Notes: generated by a model from the sequence alone, not told the origin. Positions 17,622 to 26,878 are shown, counted from the first letter of the stretch. The stretch: DNA of 64,000 nt from Streptomyces sp. NBC_00335 (GCF_036127095.1 NZ_CP108006.1:4448501-4512500), one strand, 5' to 3'. Numbers and translations: made by a program.

Positions 17622-20600
17622 ATGATGAGACGAACGCGCACGCGCGCACTGGCCGCGCTCGCGCTGACCACCACGGTGGTCACGCTGGCCGCCGTACCGG
17701 CCACGGCGGCGGAGGCACCGACAGGAGCAGCGGTCGTGCGGGCCGCGGCGGCCGAGACCGTACTGCCCGCGACCCAGCGGCGCATTCCGCGCGGCACCCG
17801 CATCCTCGAAGCGGGTACGACGGGCCTGCTGCTCGCCCAGGAGGGCGACGACCGGCTGCTCTGGATCGACTACGCGACGGGCACCACGACCGCGCTCGCG
17901 ACGCGTCTCGCGTCCAAGCCCGTGTACGACGTCGACAACGGCTCCTTCACGCAGGCCCCGTTCAGCTTCGAGCCCGGGTACTACGGCGCGGGCTCCGACA
18001 CGGTCGCCCTGTACTCCGCGACTCCGGTGCCGCACGTGACCCTTCAGAAGGGTGCGGGCGCTGCCTTCGCGGACATCGCCCTGCCGCCCGGCCAGACGTA
18101 CAAGGGCACCTTCGGGGACACCGTGGTCACCGTCGAAGGCGACCCGAACGCGCCCGGTGCGTACCACCTGCTCAAGGCCGGCGGAGCCGGCAAGGCGAGT
18201 GACACCCCGGTGAAAGGGCTCCTGGCCGGCGCCGCGGAGAGTCGGTTGGTGGACGGCGACGCGAAGTCCGTGATCGTGCGCCAGGCCGTGTCCGTCCCCT
18301 CCGGCAGGGCCTGGCGCTGGATGATGATCGACCTCGCCACCGGGCAGGCGACGGGGCTGCCGGACCGCCCCGACCCGGAAGACCCGTACGCGGTCACCGG
18401 CTTCCGGCTCGCTCCGCGGGGGCTGCTGCGGTTGCACGGCCACGGCACTCGGGTGGATGTGCTGGACAGGGCGAAACTCGATGCCGCACCTCTGAGGACG
18501 TTGGGGATCTCGGCTCCGGACCAGCCGGAATTCGCCCTGCTCGGTCGCGAGACCCTGCTGGGTGTGGACCCGCGGATCAACGACGACCGCACCGGTGGCA
18601 ATCTCTGGAGCCTTCCGGAGGGCAGCGACGACAGCAACGTCGAGCTCGGGTCCGCTCACCTGCAACTGGCCGTCGCTCCCGACGGCTCGGTCCTCGCCGT
18701 CGGCTCCGTCGCGGAGTCGAGCACGAGCCAGGGAGACGTGGCCTGGGCCGTCCACCGGCTCACCCGGTCGGCTACCGGTGCCACAGAGGTGAAGCGTGTC
18801 GCCACCGTCGCGCCGGTGCCGGCCTCGGTCTACGGCCTGGCTCTCGGCAGCGGCATCCTGAACACCTCGGACAACAGCACCGTGTACGAGCCCGCGACCA
18901 TCATCGGAACCTATCGAACCGCACGGCTGAGCACCGGCCCCGGTACGCCCGCGGTCCTCTCCAGTACGGTCGACCGGCCCACCGGCGGTGAGGACGGGGG
19001 CTGCTGGAGCTGGGACAGCAAGCGCTGCCTGGCCATGTTCTCCTCCGGAGACGGCAACCACGGCCGCCTCAATCCCACAGAGCAGGGCGGCACGGTCCTC
19101 TTCCCGTCCGGCGCCACCGGCTGGGGTCCCAGGGTCACCACCGGAGAGGACAGCCCGGCGCTCACCGACTTGTCGGGCCGCTTCGGCATCGTCGCGGGGC
19201 TCTCCTCCGGCAACCAGTACGTGACCGAGTTCAAGGAGCCCTCCTCCGGATCCGTGCTGATCAAGCGCGACAAGGTGGCCTCCGCGGTCTGGGGCTCCAC
19301 CCTCTGGAGCGGCTCCACGGCGGACGGCACGATCAGCCGGCAGGACCTGCCCCGAGGCGCCGCGCAGAAGGTCTTCAAGACGCTCGACGGCTGCATGCCG
19401 AACGCGCTCCAGGCCGTCGGCCGCTGGGTCTACTGGGCCTGCCCGAAGGACGCGGACGCGGGCAAGCCGGCCGCGGCCGGCCTCTTCGACCAGACCTCCG
19501 GCAAGGCGGTGGCGGTGCCCGCCGATCCCGCGCTCCTCGGGGACGGCTATCTGGTGCGCCGTACGGAGACCACGGGGCTCGAACTGACCGACCTGACCGG
19601 CGGGGTGCCGGCGGCCGGCAAGACGCTGCCCACGCGGGTGCTGGTGGGCAAGGCCGCGCTGGGCGCGTCCATCGGGCGCCGCACCGGCTGGACGGTCGAC
19701 CGCTTCGGCGGCCACGTCGCCTACGTGGACGACGCGGAGCGCGTGCACATCGTGCCGACCGGCGTGGCGGCCTCCCCGTTGACTGGGATCGACGTGGTGG
19801 CGCCCGCCGCCGTACTGGACCTCAAGAAGGTGCCCGCACAGACGTGGACCGGGAAGTGGTGGCTGTCCAAGCCCGCCGCCTCGTGGACGCTGAAGGTCCG
19901 GGACCGGGCGACGGGCGTCCTGACCGTCGTGCGCAGGGGCGGCGAGGCGCGCGGCCTCATCGCCCCCACCTGGGACGGCAAGGACGCCTTCGGGAAGCTC
20001 TTGTACAGCGGCGCGTACGACTGGGCGCTGACCGCCAAGCCCGCCGACGGGCTGGGCGCCGACCTCATCGTCTCGGGGGCCGTTTCGCTCTCCGGGGCCG
20101 GGGCGAGGCCGCCCCGGGACCACGTCGGGGACGGGAACGGCGACCTGTTCGGGCTGAAGGCCGACGGGACGGCCGAGTTCCGTCCGGGCGGCGCGGGCGC
20201 CTTCGGCGCGGCCGTCTCCGGTAGCGGCTGGACCGGCGCGAACGCGGCCAACGCCGTACTGCCGTTCGGCGACGTGGACGAGGACGGCTGCAACGACGTG
20301 CTCGTGCGGATGGCGGCCGGTGAACTGCGGGCCTACCGCCCCGGCTGCGGGAACCCGTTGAAGCCGGCCTCGCCGTACACGGTGGTCGGGGCTGGCGGCT
20401 GGAACACGTACGACACGCTCGTCTCCCCGGGGGACCTCACGGGTGACGGGCGGGCCGATCTGCTGGCCAAGAACGACGCCACGGGCCACCTGTTCCTGTA
20501 CGCGCTCAACGGCACCCGGCTGGAAGCGAAGGTGCTGGTGGCCGAGGGCCTGAAGGGGTACCGGCTCACGGGTGCGCGCGACCTGAACGGAGACGGCCGC

Positions 20601-20873
20601 GGCGACCTGTTGGGCCGGGACCCGGCCGGGAAGTTGTGGTTCTACGCCGGCGGGGCCGACGGCAAACCGGCCGCCCCGGTCCAGATCGGTACGGGCTGGA
20701 ACATTTTCAACGCGGTCGTCGGCGTTGGCGACATCACCGGTGACGGCAAGTCCGACCTGGTGGCGCGGGACACGTCGGGGGTCCTGTGGCGCTACGCCGG
20801 GCGGGGCAACGGCAGGTTCGAGGCACGCGTGAAGATCGGCGACGGCTGGGGGGCGTACGCGAGTCTGAGTTGA
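17622..20873 (+). CDS. Large secreted FG-GAP/VCBS repeat protein
   Basis: A 1,083-residue exported protein. The signal peptide is MMRRTRTRALAALALTTTVV with a cleavage-like ATAAEA site near residue 30. The first about 750 residues look like a beta-propeller-type region without a recognised enzyme motif. A FlgD-like Ig segment (ASWTLKVRDRATG ... WDGKDAFG, about 750-820) follows. The C-terminus has about five FG-GAP repeats, each with a GD(V/L/I)(D/T)xDGxxD calcium-binding type motif. The start follows ggggga. It probably acts outside the cell in adhesion or carbohydrate binding; no substrate can be named. Confidence 0.85.
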   Translation: MMRRTRTRALAALALTTTVVTLAAVPATAAEAPTGAAVVRAAAAETVLPATQRRIPRGTRILEAGTTGLLLAQEGDDRLLWIDYATGTTTALATRLASKPVYDVDNGSFTQAPFSFEPGYYGAGSDTVALYSATPVPHVTLQKGAGAAFADIALPPGQTYKGTFGDTVVTVEGDPNAPGAYHLLKAGGAGKASDTPVKGLLAGAAESRLVDGDAKSVIVRQAVSVPSGRAWRWMMIDLATGQATGLPDRPDPEDPYAVTGFRLAPRGLLRLHGHGTRVDVLDRAKLDAAPLRTLGISAPDQPEFALLGRETLLGVDPRINDDRTGGNLWSLPEGSDDSNVELGSAHLQLAVAPDGSVLAVGSVAESSTSQGDVAWAVHRLTRSATGATEVKRVATVAPVPASVYGLALGSGILNTSDNSTVYEPATIIGTYRTARLSTGPGTPAVLSSTVDRPTGGEDGGCWSWDSKRCLAMFSSGDGNHGRLNPTEQGGTVLFPSGATGWGPRVTTGEDSPALTDLSGRFGIVAGLSSGNQYVTEFKEPSSGSVLIKRDKVASAVWGSTLWSGSTADGTISRQDLPRGAAQKVFKTLDGCMPNALQAVGRWVYWACPKDADAGKPAAAGLFDQTSGKAVAVPADPALLGDGYLVRRTETTGLELTDLTGGVPAAGKTLPTRVLVGKAALGASIGRRTGWTVDRFGGHVAYVDDAERVHIVPTGVAASPLTGIDVVAPAAVLDLKKVPAQTWTGKWWLSKPAASWTLKVRDRATGVLTVVRRGGEARGLIAPTWDGKDAFGKLLYSGAYDWALTAKPADGLGADLIVSGAVSLSGAGARPPRDHVGDGNGDLFGLKADGTAEFRPGGAGAFGAAVSGSGWTGANAANAVLPFGDVDEDGCNDVLVRMAAGELRAYRPGCGNPLKPASPYTVVGAGGWNTYDTLVSPGDLTGDGRADLLAKNDATGHLFLYALNGTRLEAKVLVAEGLKGYRLTGARDLNGDGRGDLLGRDPAGKLWFYAGGADGKPAAPVQIGTGWNIFNAVVGVGDITGDGKSDLVARDTSGVLWRYAGRGNGRFEARVKIGDGWGAYASLS

Positions 20874-20948
20874 TGACACGGTCCGGACAGCCGATACCCC
20901 ATCGGCTGTCCGGCGCTCTGCGGCTATGCTCTGGGGTGAGCACACCGA

Positions 20949-21021
20949 GGGCCATTAGCTCAATTGGCAGAGCAGCGGACTTTTAATCCGTTGGTTGTCG
21001 GTTCGAGTCCGACATGGCCTA
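20949..21021 (+). tRNA. tRNA-Lys (TTT), integration target
   Basis: The 73-nt cloverleaf has an acceptor GGGCCAT/ATGGCCT, an anticodon loop CTTTTAA in a gcgga/tccgt stem giving TTT, a T-arm GGTTCGAGTCC and discriminator A. The 3' half from 20978 onward is repeated at 43993-44043 and is the attachment core of the integrated element. The gene is intact after integration. Confidence 0.97.
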
Positions 21022-21028
21022 CTGCTCG
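20978..21028 (+). repeat. attL, left 51-bp attachment repeat
   Basis: The repeat runs from the anticodon arm of tRNA-Lys (GAC before TTTTAA) to seven bases past its 3' end (ctgctcg). It is identical to 43993-44043. Flanking bases differ immediately outside on both sides, so these are the exact limits. Confidence 0.95.
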
Positions 21029-21055
21029 CAGGCGGGGGTTAACCCCTCTGACCTG

Positions 21056-22669
21056 CTACTTAGCGCCTCGATTGGCTTCGGCCGATCGAGGCGCTTCGTC
21101 GTTCGGGACCCCGTGCGGGAGCGATGCGGGAGCGGCGGTGCTGGAACTCCCGTTCGCCGCCACGGCCGGACGTGCTCTCGGGACGAGCCGGGCAGCTGCC
21201 TCAGCTGCGGCCTTGTCGACCTCGGGCAGCAGGCTCGTGTACGTGTCCGAAGTCAGCGTGATGGTGGAGTGCCGCAGCGTCTCCTTGATGGTGTGGAGGT
21301 CGCCACCGCCGGCGTGCGTGAGGGTCGCCGTCCCGTGGCGCAGGTCCCGGAGGTTGATGGGCGGCAGGCCGATCTCCTCGTAGAGGCGCCGGAACTCCTT
21401 GGAGACGGTGCCCGGATGCAGCCAGGTGCCGTCCTCCTTGGTGAAGACCTTCCCCGTGTTCTGCCAGCCTTTCCCCCACTTGAGGCGCTCCTTGTTCTGG
21501 CGGACCCTGTGCGCCCGCAGAACGGCCACGGTGTCGTTGTCCAGGCCGATGGTGTTCGCGCTGGAGTCCGTCTTCGGCTCCGACTCGTACGGCGTCCATC
21601 CGTCCTGCACGATCTCGCTCGCGACGGTGAGGAGCCCGGCGTCCAGGTTCACGTGCGTCCAGTCCTGGCCGACGCCCTCGCCGCGCCGCAGACCGCGGAA
21701 CGCGATCAGGTGGAAGAACGCGTACAGCCGGTGGTCTGACGCGTGGTCGAGGAAGGCCCCGAGCTGCGCCGGCATCCACACCATGACCGGGCTGGGCTTC
21801 TCGCCGGTCTCCAGCCACCGCTCCACGCGCTCAGCTGTCCACAGGAGCGGCTTGGGCCGCTTGCCCGACTCAAGCTCTACGTGCGCGGCCGGGTTGAAGG
21901 TGACGAGCTGCCGAGCAATCGCGGCATTCAGCGCGGCCCGCAGCGTCCGCCGGATGCTCTGACGGGTCGCAGGACCCGTGAGCTTCCGGAACGGCTTCAT
22001 CTCGGCGAGCTTCTCCTTCTCCAGAGCCAGCTTGGCCCGCTCGGCGGCAACAGGGCGCCCAGCCTTGCTCGGCTTGCACCGCGCGATCTGATCACGGCGC
22101 TCCTGGTTCTCGGCCGCGATCACCTCGTTCTCGTCGCCGATGGCGTCGAACATCTCCACGAGGTGCCCGACGTTGAGCCGGTCCAGCCGCAGGTGCCCGA
22201 TGCGCGGCTTCAGGTGAACCTTGATGTGTGAGGCGTACCCGTTGGTCGTGGTCTTCCGGGTCTTCTTCGCCGCGAGCCAGGTGTCGAGCCACTCGCCGAC
22301 CGTGATTCGGATGGTGAGCGACTGCGTGGTGTGGAGCCGGCGCCGCGTCTCTTCGAGGTCCGGTAGCGGAGCCTTGTCCTGCGCCACTTTGGCCAGCAGC
22401 TCGACGATGCGCTCGCGGCCCTCGTCGTCGTCCGAATCGGCCAGGGCGAGCAGGGCCCGTATGTGGTCCAGGTCGGCCTGGGCTTCCCCCTTCGACTCGT
22501 AGCCGCCACGGGTGAACGAGCGCCGCGTGCCCTCGCTGGTGGGCGGGAGCTCCTGCCGCAGCCTGTACGCCCCGTGGCGCTTGCCCTTGAGTTTCGGGCA
22601 CTTACTCCCGAGCAGCTTCCCGCTCTCCTGGTCCCGGCAGTTGCACCGCCGGTGAGTCGACCCGTTCAA
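21056..22669 (-). CDS. int: Tyrosine-type site-specific integrase
   Basis: A 537-residue tyrosine recombinase that integrates the element at tRNA-Lys. An N-terminal Cys-containing segment (CNCRDQ) and an arm/SAM-like domain precede the catalytic domain. The first arginine is in FRGLRRGEG and box II is NLRDLRHGTATL (R444, H445). Its first position is Arg instead of the usual His. LRHSTITLTSDTY supplies H467 and the nucleophile Y477. The start is a TTG at 22669, four bases after the upstream stop and preceded by gagggg, implying translational coupling to the HTH gene. The stop is 28 bp from attL. Confidence 0.95.
   Translation of the reverse strand: MNGSTHRRCNCRDQESGKLLGSKCPKLKGKRHGAYRLRQELPPTSEGTRRSFTRGGYESKGEAQADLDHIRALLALADSDDDEGRERIVELLAKVAQDKAPLPDLEETRRRLHTTQSLTIRITVGEWLDTWLAAKKTRKTTTNGYASHIKVHLKPRIGHLRLDRLNVGHLVEMFDAIGDENEVIAAENQERRDQIARCKPSKAGRPVAAERAKLALEKEKLAEMKPFRKLTGPATRQSIRRTLRAALNAAIARQLVTFNPAAHVELESGKRPKPLLWTAERVERWLETGEKPSPVMVWMPAQLGAFLDHASDHRLYAFFHLIAFRGLRRGEGVGQDWTHVNLDAGLLTVASEIVQDGWTPYESEPKTDSSANTIGLDNDTVAVLRAHRVRQNKERLKWGKGWQNTGKVFTKEDGTWLHPGTVSKEFRRLYEEIGLPPINLRDLRHGTATLTHAGGGDLHTIKETLRHSTITLTSDTYTSLLPEVDKAAAEAAARLVPRARPAVAANGSSSTAAPASLPHGVPNDEAPRSAEANRGAK
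21062..21095. terminator. Hairpin replacing the tRNA-Lys terminator, inside the integrase 3' end
   Basis: A 15-bp stem with one G-U pair, agcgcctcgat... (21062-21076) with ...atcgaggcgct (21081-21095), is closed by a TTCG tetraloop. It lies 40 bp after tRNA-Lys and overlaps the last integrase codons. It probably stops tRNA-Lys transcription before it runs antisense into int, substituting for the native terminator displaced to 44043-44078. Confidence 0.7.
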
Positions 22670-22671
22670 TC

Positions 22672-23334
22672 TCAGTCCCCCTCAACAGATCCCCGCGACC
22701 CCTTCGCCACGGGCCCCAACTGACCTTGCTTGCGTGCCGCCCCGACCCACTTCGCGGCAGCGGAGTGCGAGACGCCGAAGTGCTCGGCGACCGCGACGGT
22801 GGGCGGCCGGCCTTGCTTGTGCGCCTCTCGGTAGACCTCGGCCACGTTGGTCAGGTGGTCCGGGGTGAGGCTGCGGCGCTGCCCAGGTGTCTGCTGCGAC
22901 GGCAGCAGGGCGAACAGCGGGGCCAGCAGGCGCCGTGCCTCTTCCTTCTTCCGCTCGAACGCGGAGGCCGACTGGTCGGCCTGAGGGGCAAGGATCTCCC
23001 CGAGCCATTCGGTGGCCGAGCTGTTCACCAGCTGCATGAACGCGGCGTGCTTCCACGTCGCGATCCCTGCCGCTCCGAGAACCGCTTCGAGACCGAAGTC
23101 GGCTCCCGTGTCCCCGGTCATGACGGACACCAGCTGCACGCCCGATTGGGGGTCGGCGCGGAAGCACAGCGCGACCGTGGCGCGGACCTTCTTCCCCACG
23201 GCGATACCGGTGAAGTGGCTCGGCATCTTCAGGTGCCCGAGATCGACGAGAGGCGGTTCCCCGCGGAACTGGTCGTAGGGCCAGCCGGGGGTGGCTACGT
23301 AGTCCCATCCATCGGGCACTCCATCATTCTGCAT
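22672..23334 (-). CDS. HTH protein encoded upstream of the integrase
   Basis: A 220-residue protein of a type often found just upstream of Streptomyces element integrases. The N-terminal about 150 residues have no recognised domain. The C-terminus (about 155-205) holds LTPDHLTNVAEVYREAHKQG followed by a helix-turn-helix around AVAEHFGVSHSAAAKWVG. It probably binds element DNA and could control int, which follows in the same transcript with a two-base gap. It is divergent from the xre gene across a 255-bp control region. Confidence 0.75.
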   Translation of the reverse strand: MQNDGVPDGWDYVATPGWPYDQFRGEPPLVDLGHLKMPSHFTGIAVGKKVRATVALCFRADPQSGVQLVSVMTGDTGADFGLEAVLGAAGIATWKHAAFMQLVNSSATEWLGEILAPQADQSASAFERKKEEARRLLAPLFALLPSQQTPGQRRSLTPDHLTNVAEVYREAHKQGRPPTVAVAEHFGVSHSAAAKWVGAARKQGQLGPVAKGSRGSVEGD

Positions 23335-23589
23335 GCCTTAATCCTGCCTGAAGGGCAAGGAAGTGGCAAGGATGACTGTCCCGCTCGTTCCCTCTCCCGC
23401 GCTCATGGACTCCATCCCGCTTTCCCGGTCTCTCCTTGTTTGTGCTCATCAAGTCTCATCTGGTCTCTCATCTTCCTTCTCAGTCCTTCTCTTTCCCTAT
23501 CTAACCTTGCCTGTCGGCAAAGTTCATTATCTGCCACGGGGTAAAGAAGTCCTGTGGAGTTGAGGCAAGGTATCGGCTAGGCTCGGTCC
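23335..23589. promoter_or_regulatory. Divergent control region with GGCAAGG boxes
   Basis: This 255-bp region separates the int operon from the xre-xis-rep operon and is AT-richer than its surroundings. GGCAAGG occurs at 23354-23360 and 23365-23371, an inverted copy CCTTGCC at 23505-23511, and another direct copy at 23564-23570. The last two extend to a perfect 9-bp inverted repeat, ACCTTGCCT (23504-23512) and AGGCAAGGT (23563-23571). TTGCC-tgtc-GGCAA (about 23508-23521) is a further small palindrome. Together these look like operators for the element's switch between integration and excision. Confidence 0.55.
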
Positions 23590-23838
23590 ATGATCAGAAC
23601 TGATGTCCTGCGTCTTGCGCAGGTACGGGCCGACGCTGCCTCGGGGGCAGCGATGCGCACCCGTGCCGCCGCTCGGCTGTCGCTGTCGGAGATCGCGGAC
23701 CTGTGCGGGGTGGACCCGTCGACGGTCTGGCGCTGGGAACGTGGGAAGCGAAGCCCGAGGGGAGAGGCCGCGCTCGCTTATGCGCGGGTCCTCGAAGACT
23801 TGGCCCAGCACAGGCTTCACCGAGACGAGGTGGCATGA
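23590..23838 (+). CDS. Small XRE-type HTH regulator
   Basis: An 82-residue protein that is essentially one helix-turn-helix: LSLSEIADLCGVDPSTVWRWERGKRSP (about 31-57). This is the Cro/C1 (XRE) pattern. The ATG at 23590 is the first in the frame, and a GGCAAGG box lies 20-26 bp upstream, consistent with autoregulation. The stop overlaps the next ATG (ATGA), so it is the first gene of the excision/replication operon. It is the probable repressor or activator of the element. Confidence 0.8.
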   Translation: MIRTDVLRLAQVRADAASGAAMRTRAAARLSLSEIADLCGVDPSTVWRWERGKRSPRGEAALAYARVLEDLAQHRLHRDEVA

Positions 23839-24116
23839 GCGGCGCCCTCACCCGAGCCGAGCTGCTCGCCCTTCCGGCGACCGTCGACCTTGAGACTGCC
23901 GGCCGCGCGTTCGGACTCAAGCGCAGCACGACGTACACCCTGGCGAAGCGGGGAGAGCTGCCGGTGCGGACTATGCGGCTCGGCCGCGCACTGCGGGTCG
24001 TCACCGCCGAGCTGCACGTAGCACTCGGCATCCGTCCGCAGGAAGAGGCCGGGCTCCGCACGGATGTTGGCGCATCCGCCGGAGCCCTCGAACTCTCCAG
24101 CTCTGTCCAAGCCTGA
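23835..24116 (+). CDS. Excisionase-like HTH protein
   Basis: A 93-residue protein with a MerR/HTH_17-like winged helix, VDLETAGRAFGLKRSTTYTLAKRG (about 17-40), and a short basic wing. Proteins like this between the repressor and rep genes of actinomycete elements usually act as recombination directionality factors. It overlaps the xre stop by four bases and ends 65 bp before the primase gene. Xis activity is inferred from size, fold and position, not from a specific motif. Confidence 0.72.
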   Translation: MSGALTRAELLALPATVDLETAGRAFGLKRSTTYTLAKRGELPVRTMRLGRALRVVTAELHVALGIRPQEEAGLRTDVGASAGALELSSSVQA

Positions 24117-24181
24117 ACAGCACGACGGCACGGGGTGCGAACGACGAAGCCCGCCCCGTGCCGCCGCAAGGAGACCTCTAC

Positions 24182-25285
24182 ATGCAGGAGCCTATCCAGC
24201 TCCCCAGCACGATCGAGTCCGACCTATTGGCGGCCCGTTCCCGGCCCACCGCACCGAACCCCCTGCGCGTCGCTCTCTGGGCCGCCGCGCAGGGCTGGCA
24301 CGTCCATCCGCTTACGCCGGGAACGAAGATTCCCGTCCGCGGATGTGACCGGTGTTCTCCTGGGACCAAGCAGCGGCCCAACCGGCAGTACACCGAGCAT
24401 GATGGGCACGCCTGCCCCTGCGTCGCCGCTGGCCGTCCCTGCCACGGTGTCCTCGCCGCGACCAACGACCCCAGCCTGATCGTGGCCTGGTGGAACCGTC
24501 TGCCAGCTGCCGGCGTGGGAATCGCAGCAGGGCCGTCCGGGCTGGTCATCCTTGATGTGGACAGCCACGAGGGAGATGCCCCCGTTGACCCGGAGGCCCT
24601 TCTCCCCGGCGTCGACCTGCCCTATGACATCGCGCCTGGCAGTGTTGCGGACGGTCGTGACACGCTGGCCCTGCTCGTCGAGGCGCGGCGCGCGACGCTG
24701 CCCGGCTGTGGGCCGGAGACGCTCACCGTGCACACTCCTTCGGGCGGCGTGCACTACTGGTTCCGTGCCCCGGCCGGTACGACGTGGCGCCCGCTCGCCG
24801 GTGCCTTGGGCTGGCAGCTCGATGTGCGCGCGGGGTCCTCATACGCGGTGGCGCCCGGCACGTCCACTCGTGCCGGCGCGTACACCGCGCTCGGCGACTG
24901 CCGTACGGTCGCCGAGCTGCCCGTCTGGCTGGCGCGGGACCTCGACCGCACCGGGCACCGCGTACGCCCCGAGCGACCCCGCACCGCACTGCCCTGGCGC
25001 TCCCACACCGTGGGCGGCGGGTACGTCGCCGCTGCCATCGAGGGCGAGCTGCGCGCCGTCGCTGAGGCGCAGGCTGGCACCCGTAACGAGACCCTCAACC
25101 GTGCCGCTTTCAACCTCGGCACGCTGCGCGCCGTCGGCCAGCTCGACCGCGCCCAGCTCGCCGACGTGCTCCGCGACGCCGCGCGCCACGCCGGACTGCC
25201 CGACCGTGAGGCTGAGGCCGCGATCCGCTCCGGACTGTCGGCCGGCGAGCGGTACCCCCGCACCCTCACCGGAGCTGCCGCGTGA
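24182..25285 (+). CDS. Bifunctional DNA primase/polymerase (prim-pol)
   Basis: A 367-residue archaeo-eukaryotic-type primase (PF09250-like). The metal-binding DVD motif is in GLVILDVDSHEGD (D125, D127), and the second catalytic element is SGGVHYWF (187-194) with its conserved His. A Cys-rich insertion between residues 55 and 87 (CDRC ... CPC ... C) could bind zinc. The ATG at 24182 has an excellent RBS, aaggag. It should synthesise primers for element replication together with the ATPase encoded next, whose start overlaps its stop. Confidence 0.9.
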   Translation: MQEPIQLPSTIESDLLAARSRPTAPNPLRVALWAAAQGWHVHPLTPGTKIPVRGCDRCSPGTKQRPNRQYTEHDGHACPCVAAGRPCHGVLAATNDPSLIVAWWNRLPAAGVGIAAGPSGLVILDVDSHEGDAPVDPEALLPGVDLPYDIAPGSVADGRDTLALLVEARRATLPGCGPETLTVHTPSGGVHYWFRAPAGTTWRPLAGALGWQLDVRAGSSYAVAPGTSTRAGAYTALGDCRTVAELPVWLARDLDRTGHRVRPERPRTALPWRSHTVGGGYVAAAIEGELRAVAEAQAGTRNETLNRAAFNLGTLRAVGQLDRAQLADVLRDAARHAGLPDREAEAAIRSGLSAGERYPRTLTGAAA

Positions 25286-26853
25286 CCCATGTCCCGACCT
25301 TCAACCCGACCGCCGCTGCTCGCTCCGTCGTGCCCTTCCCTGTGCAGGGTGCGGGCACGGAACAGCAACGTGCCCCGAAACAGGAACGACAGCCCCCGCA
25401 GGCCGAGGTACTGCGCGTGCTCGGGCAAAACCGGTTCCGGTACCTGCATCACAACGGCGCCCCGTACGCAGTCCCGTACGACGGCCCGCCCATCGCCGTG
25501 CCGCTGCGCGCCGCCGCGCACACGGGGACCGGAAGCCTGCGCCAGCACCTGACCTACGCCTACGTCACCGAACACGACCGAACGCCGTCGCAGACCGCGC
25601 TCGCCGACACGCTCGCCGCCCTCGACGCGCTCGCCATGCGGGCCCCCGAGACCGAACTGCACCTGCGCGTCGCCGCAGACCCCGAGGACACGGCAGTGTC
25701 CTGGCTCGACCTCGGCCGCCCGGACGGGGAGTCTGTCCGCCTTGCCCCGGACGGATGGGCGCTGACGTCCCCGGACCCGGAGACTGGGCCGATATGGCGG
25801 CGCAGCAAGTTGGTTCGCTCCTTGCCTCGCCCGGACCGCTCCGCCGGCGGCTGGCGCGAGGGCATCGAGGAGTTCGCCGAGCTGCTGCCGTTCACGCCGG
25901 AGACGCTGCCGCTCGCGGTCGGCTGGCTGCTGGCCGCGCTGCGCCCGGAGATGCCGCGCCCGATCGCATACCTGACTGGCGAGCAGGGAACGGGCAAGAG
26001 CACCTCGGGCCAGATGCTCGCGGGGATCATCGAGGGTGCTCGCGCTCCATTGCGACAGGCGCCCGAGAACCTGCGCGACCTCGGCCCGACCACCGCGGCC
26101 GGATGGGTGCTCGCCCTCGACAACCTCTCCGGGCTGCCTGGCTGGCTGTCCGACGCCCTGTGCCGCATCGTTACGGGCGACGCGCAGGTGACCCGAGCCC
26201 TCTACACCGACGACGACGTGAACGTGCTGACCTACCAGCGCCCCGTACTGCTCACCGGGATCGACCTCGGCGCACTCCGCAACGACCTCGCCGAGCGCAT
26301 GCTGCCACTCGAACTCCAGCCTATCCCCCGCCATAAGAGGCGCACCGCGGGATCGCTCTGGGCCACGTACGAGCAGGCACACCCGCGCATCCTCGGCGCC
26401 CTGCTCGACCTCGCCGTCGCCGTGTGGGCGGATCTCCCGCACGCCGCGGCGGACCTGGCCGAGCGTCCACGGCTCGCCGACTTCGCCGAGCTGCTGCACG
26501 CCCTCGACCGCGTCACCGGCTGGCACAGCCTCGCCGCCTTCAACGGGGCACAGGACGCCCTGAACGATGCCGTGCTCGACGGCCACCCTGTCGCCGGAGC
26601 CCTGCGGGAGTGGACCGAATCGCCGGGCTTTCCGCCCGGCGGCTGGCAGGGCACCATGGCCGAGCTGCACCGGCAGCTCGGCAGCGATGGCCGTGGCCTC
26701 GGCGACGGGTGGCCGAAGACGCCGGCCGTTCTGAGCGCCCGCATTCGACAGGTCGCACCGGCACTCCGCGCCCGCGGTATCCAGGTGGCACGAACCTCGG
26801 GCAGCAACAAGCACGGCAAGGTCTACGCCGTCACGCGCCACCCGACCCCGTGA
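25282..26853 (+). CDS. Replication helicase-like ATPase
   Basis: A 523-residue P-loop protein that starts at a GTG overlapping the primase stop. Walker A is TGEQGTGKS (232-240), a Walker B-like LALDNLSG follows (278-284), and DLAERMLPLEL near residue 335 carries the SF3-like sensor/arginine region. This is the helicase partner usually encoded with prim-pol in integrated elements, so it is probably the replicative helicase of the excised circle. The N-terminal 200 residues probably contact primase or DNA. A terminator-like hairpin and an iteron-like region follow. Confidence 0.85.
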   Translation: MTHVPTFNPTAAARSVVPFPVQGAGTEQQRAPKQERQPPQAEVLRVLGQNRFRYLHHNGAPYAVPYDGPPIAVPLRAAAHTGTGSLRQHLTYAYVTEHDRTPSQTALADTLAALDALAMRAPETELHLRVAADPEDTAVSWLDLGRPDGESVRLAPDGWALTSPDPETGPIWRRSKLVRSLPRPDRSAGGWREGIEEFAELLPFTPETLPLAVGWLLAALRPEMPRPIAYLTGEQGTGKSTSGQMLAGIIEGARAPLRQAPENLRDLGPTTAAGWVLALDNLSGLPGWLSDALCRIVTGDAQVTRALYTDDDVNVLTYQRPVLLTGIDLGALRNDLAERMLPLELQPIPRHKRRTAGSLWATYEQAHPRILGALLDLAVAVWADLPHAAADLAERPRLADFAELLHALDRVTGWHSLAAFNGAQDALNDAVLDGHPVAGALREWTESPGFPPGGWQGTMAELHRQLGSDGRGLGDGWPKTPAVLSARIRQVAPALRARGIQVARTSGSNKHGKVYAVTRHPTP

Positions 26854-26878
26854 TTGCGCCCCCTTTAGCGCAGATCAC

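Noticed and set aside
14864..17803. A 979-codon minus-strand frame rich in Thr, Val and Ala opposite the DEAD-box gene.
   Set aside because: The repetitive protein is only the antisense of the RGG repeats and helicase codons.
17493..20945. A 1,150-codon minus-strand frame opposite the secreted FG-GAP protein gene.
   Set aside because: No recognisable domain; the plus-strand gene has signal peptide, RBS and FG-GAP repeats.
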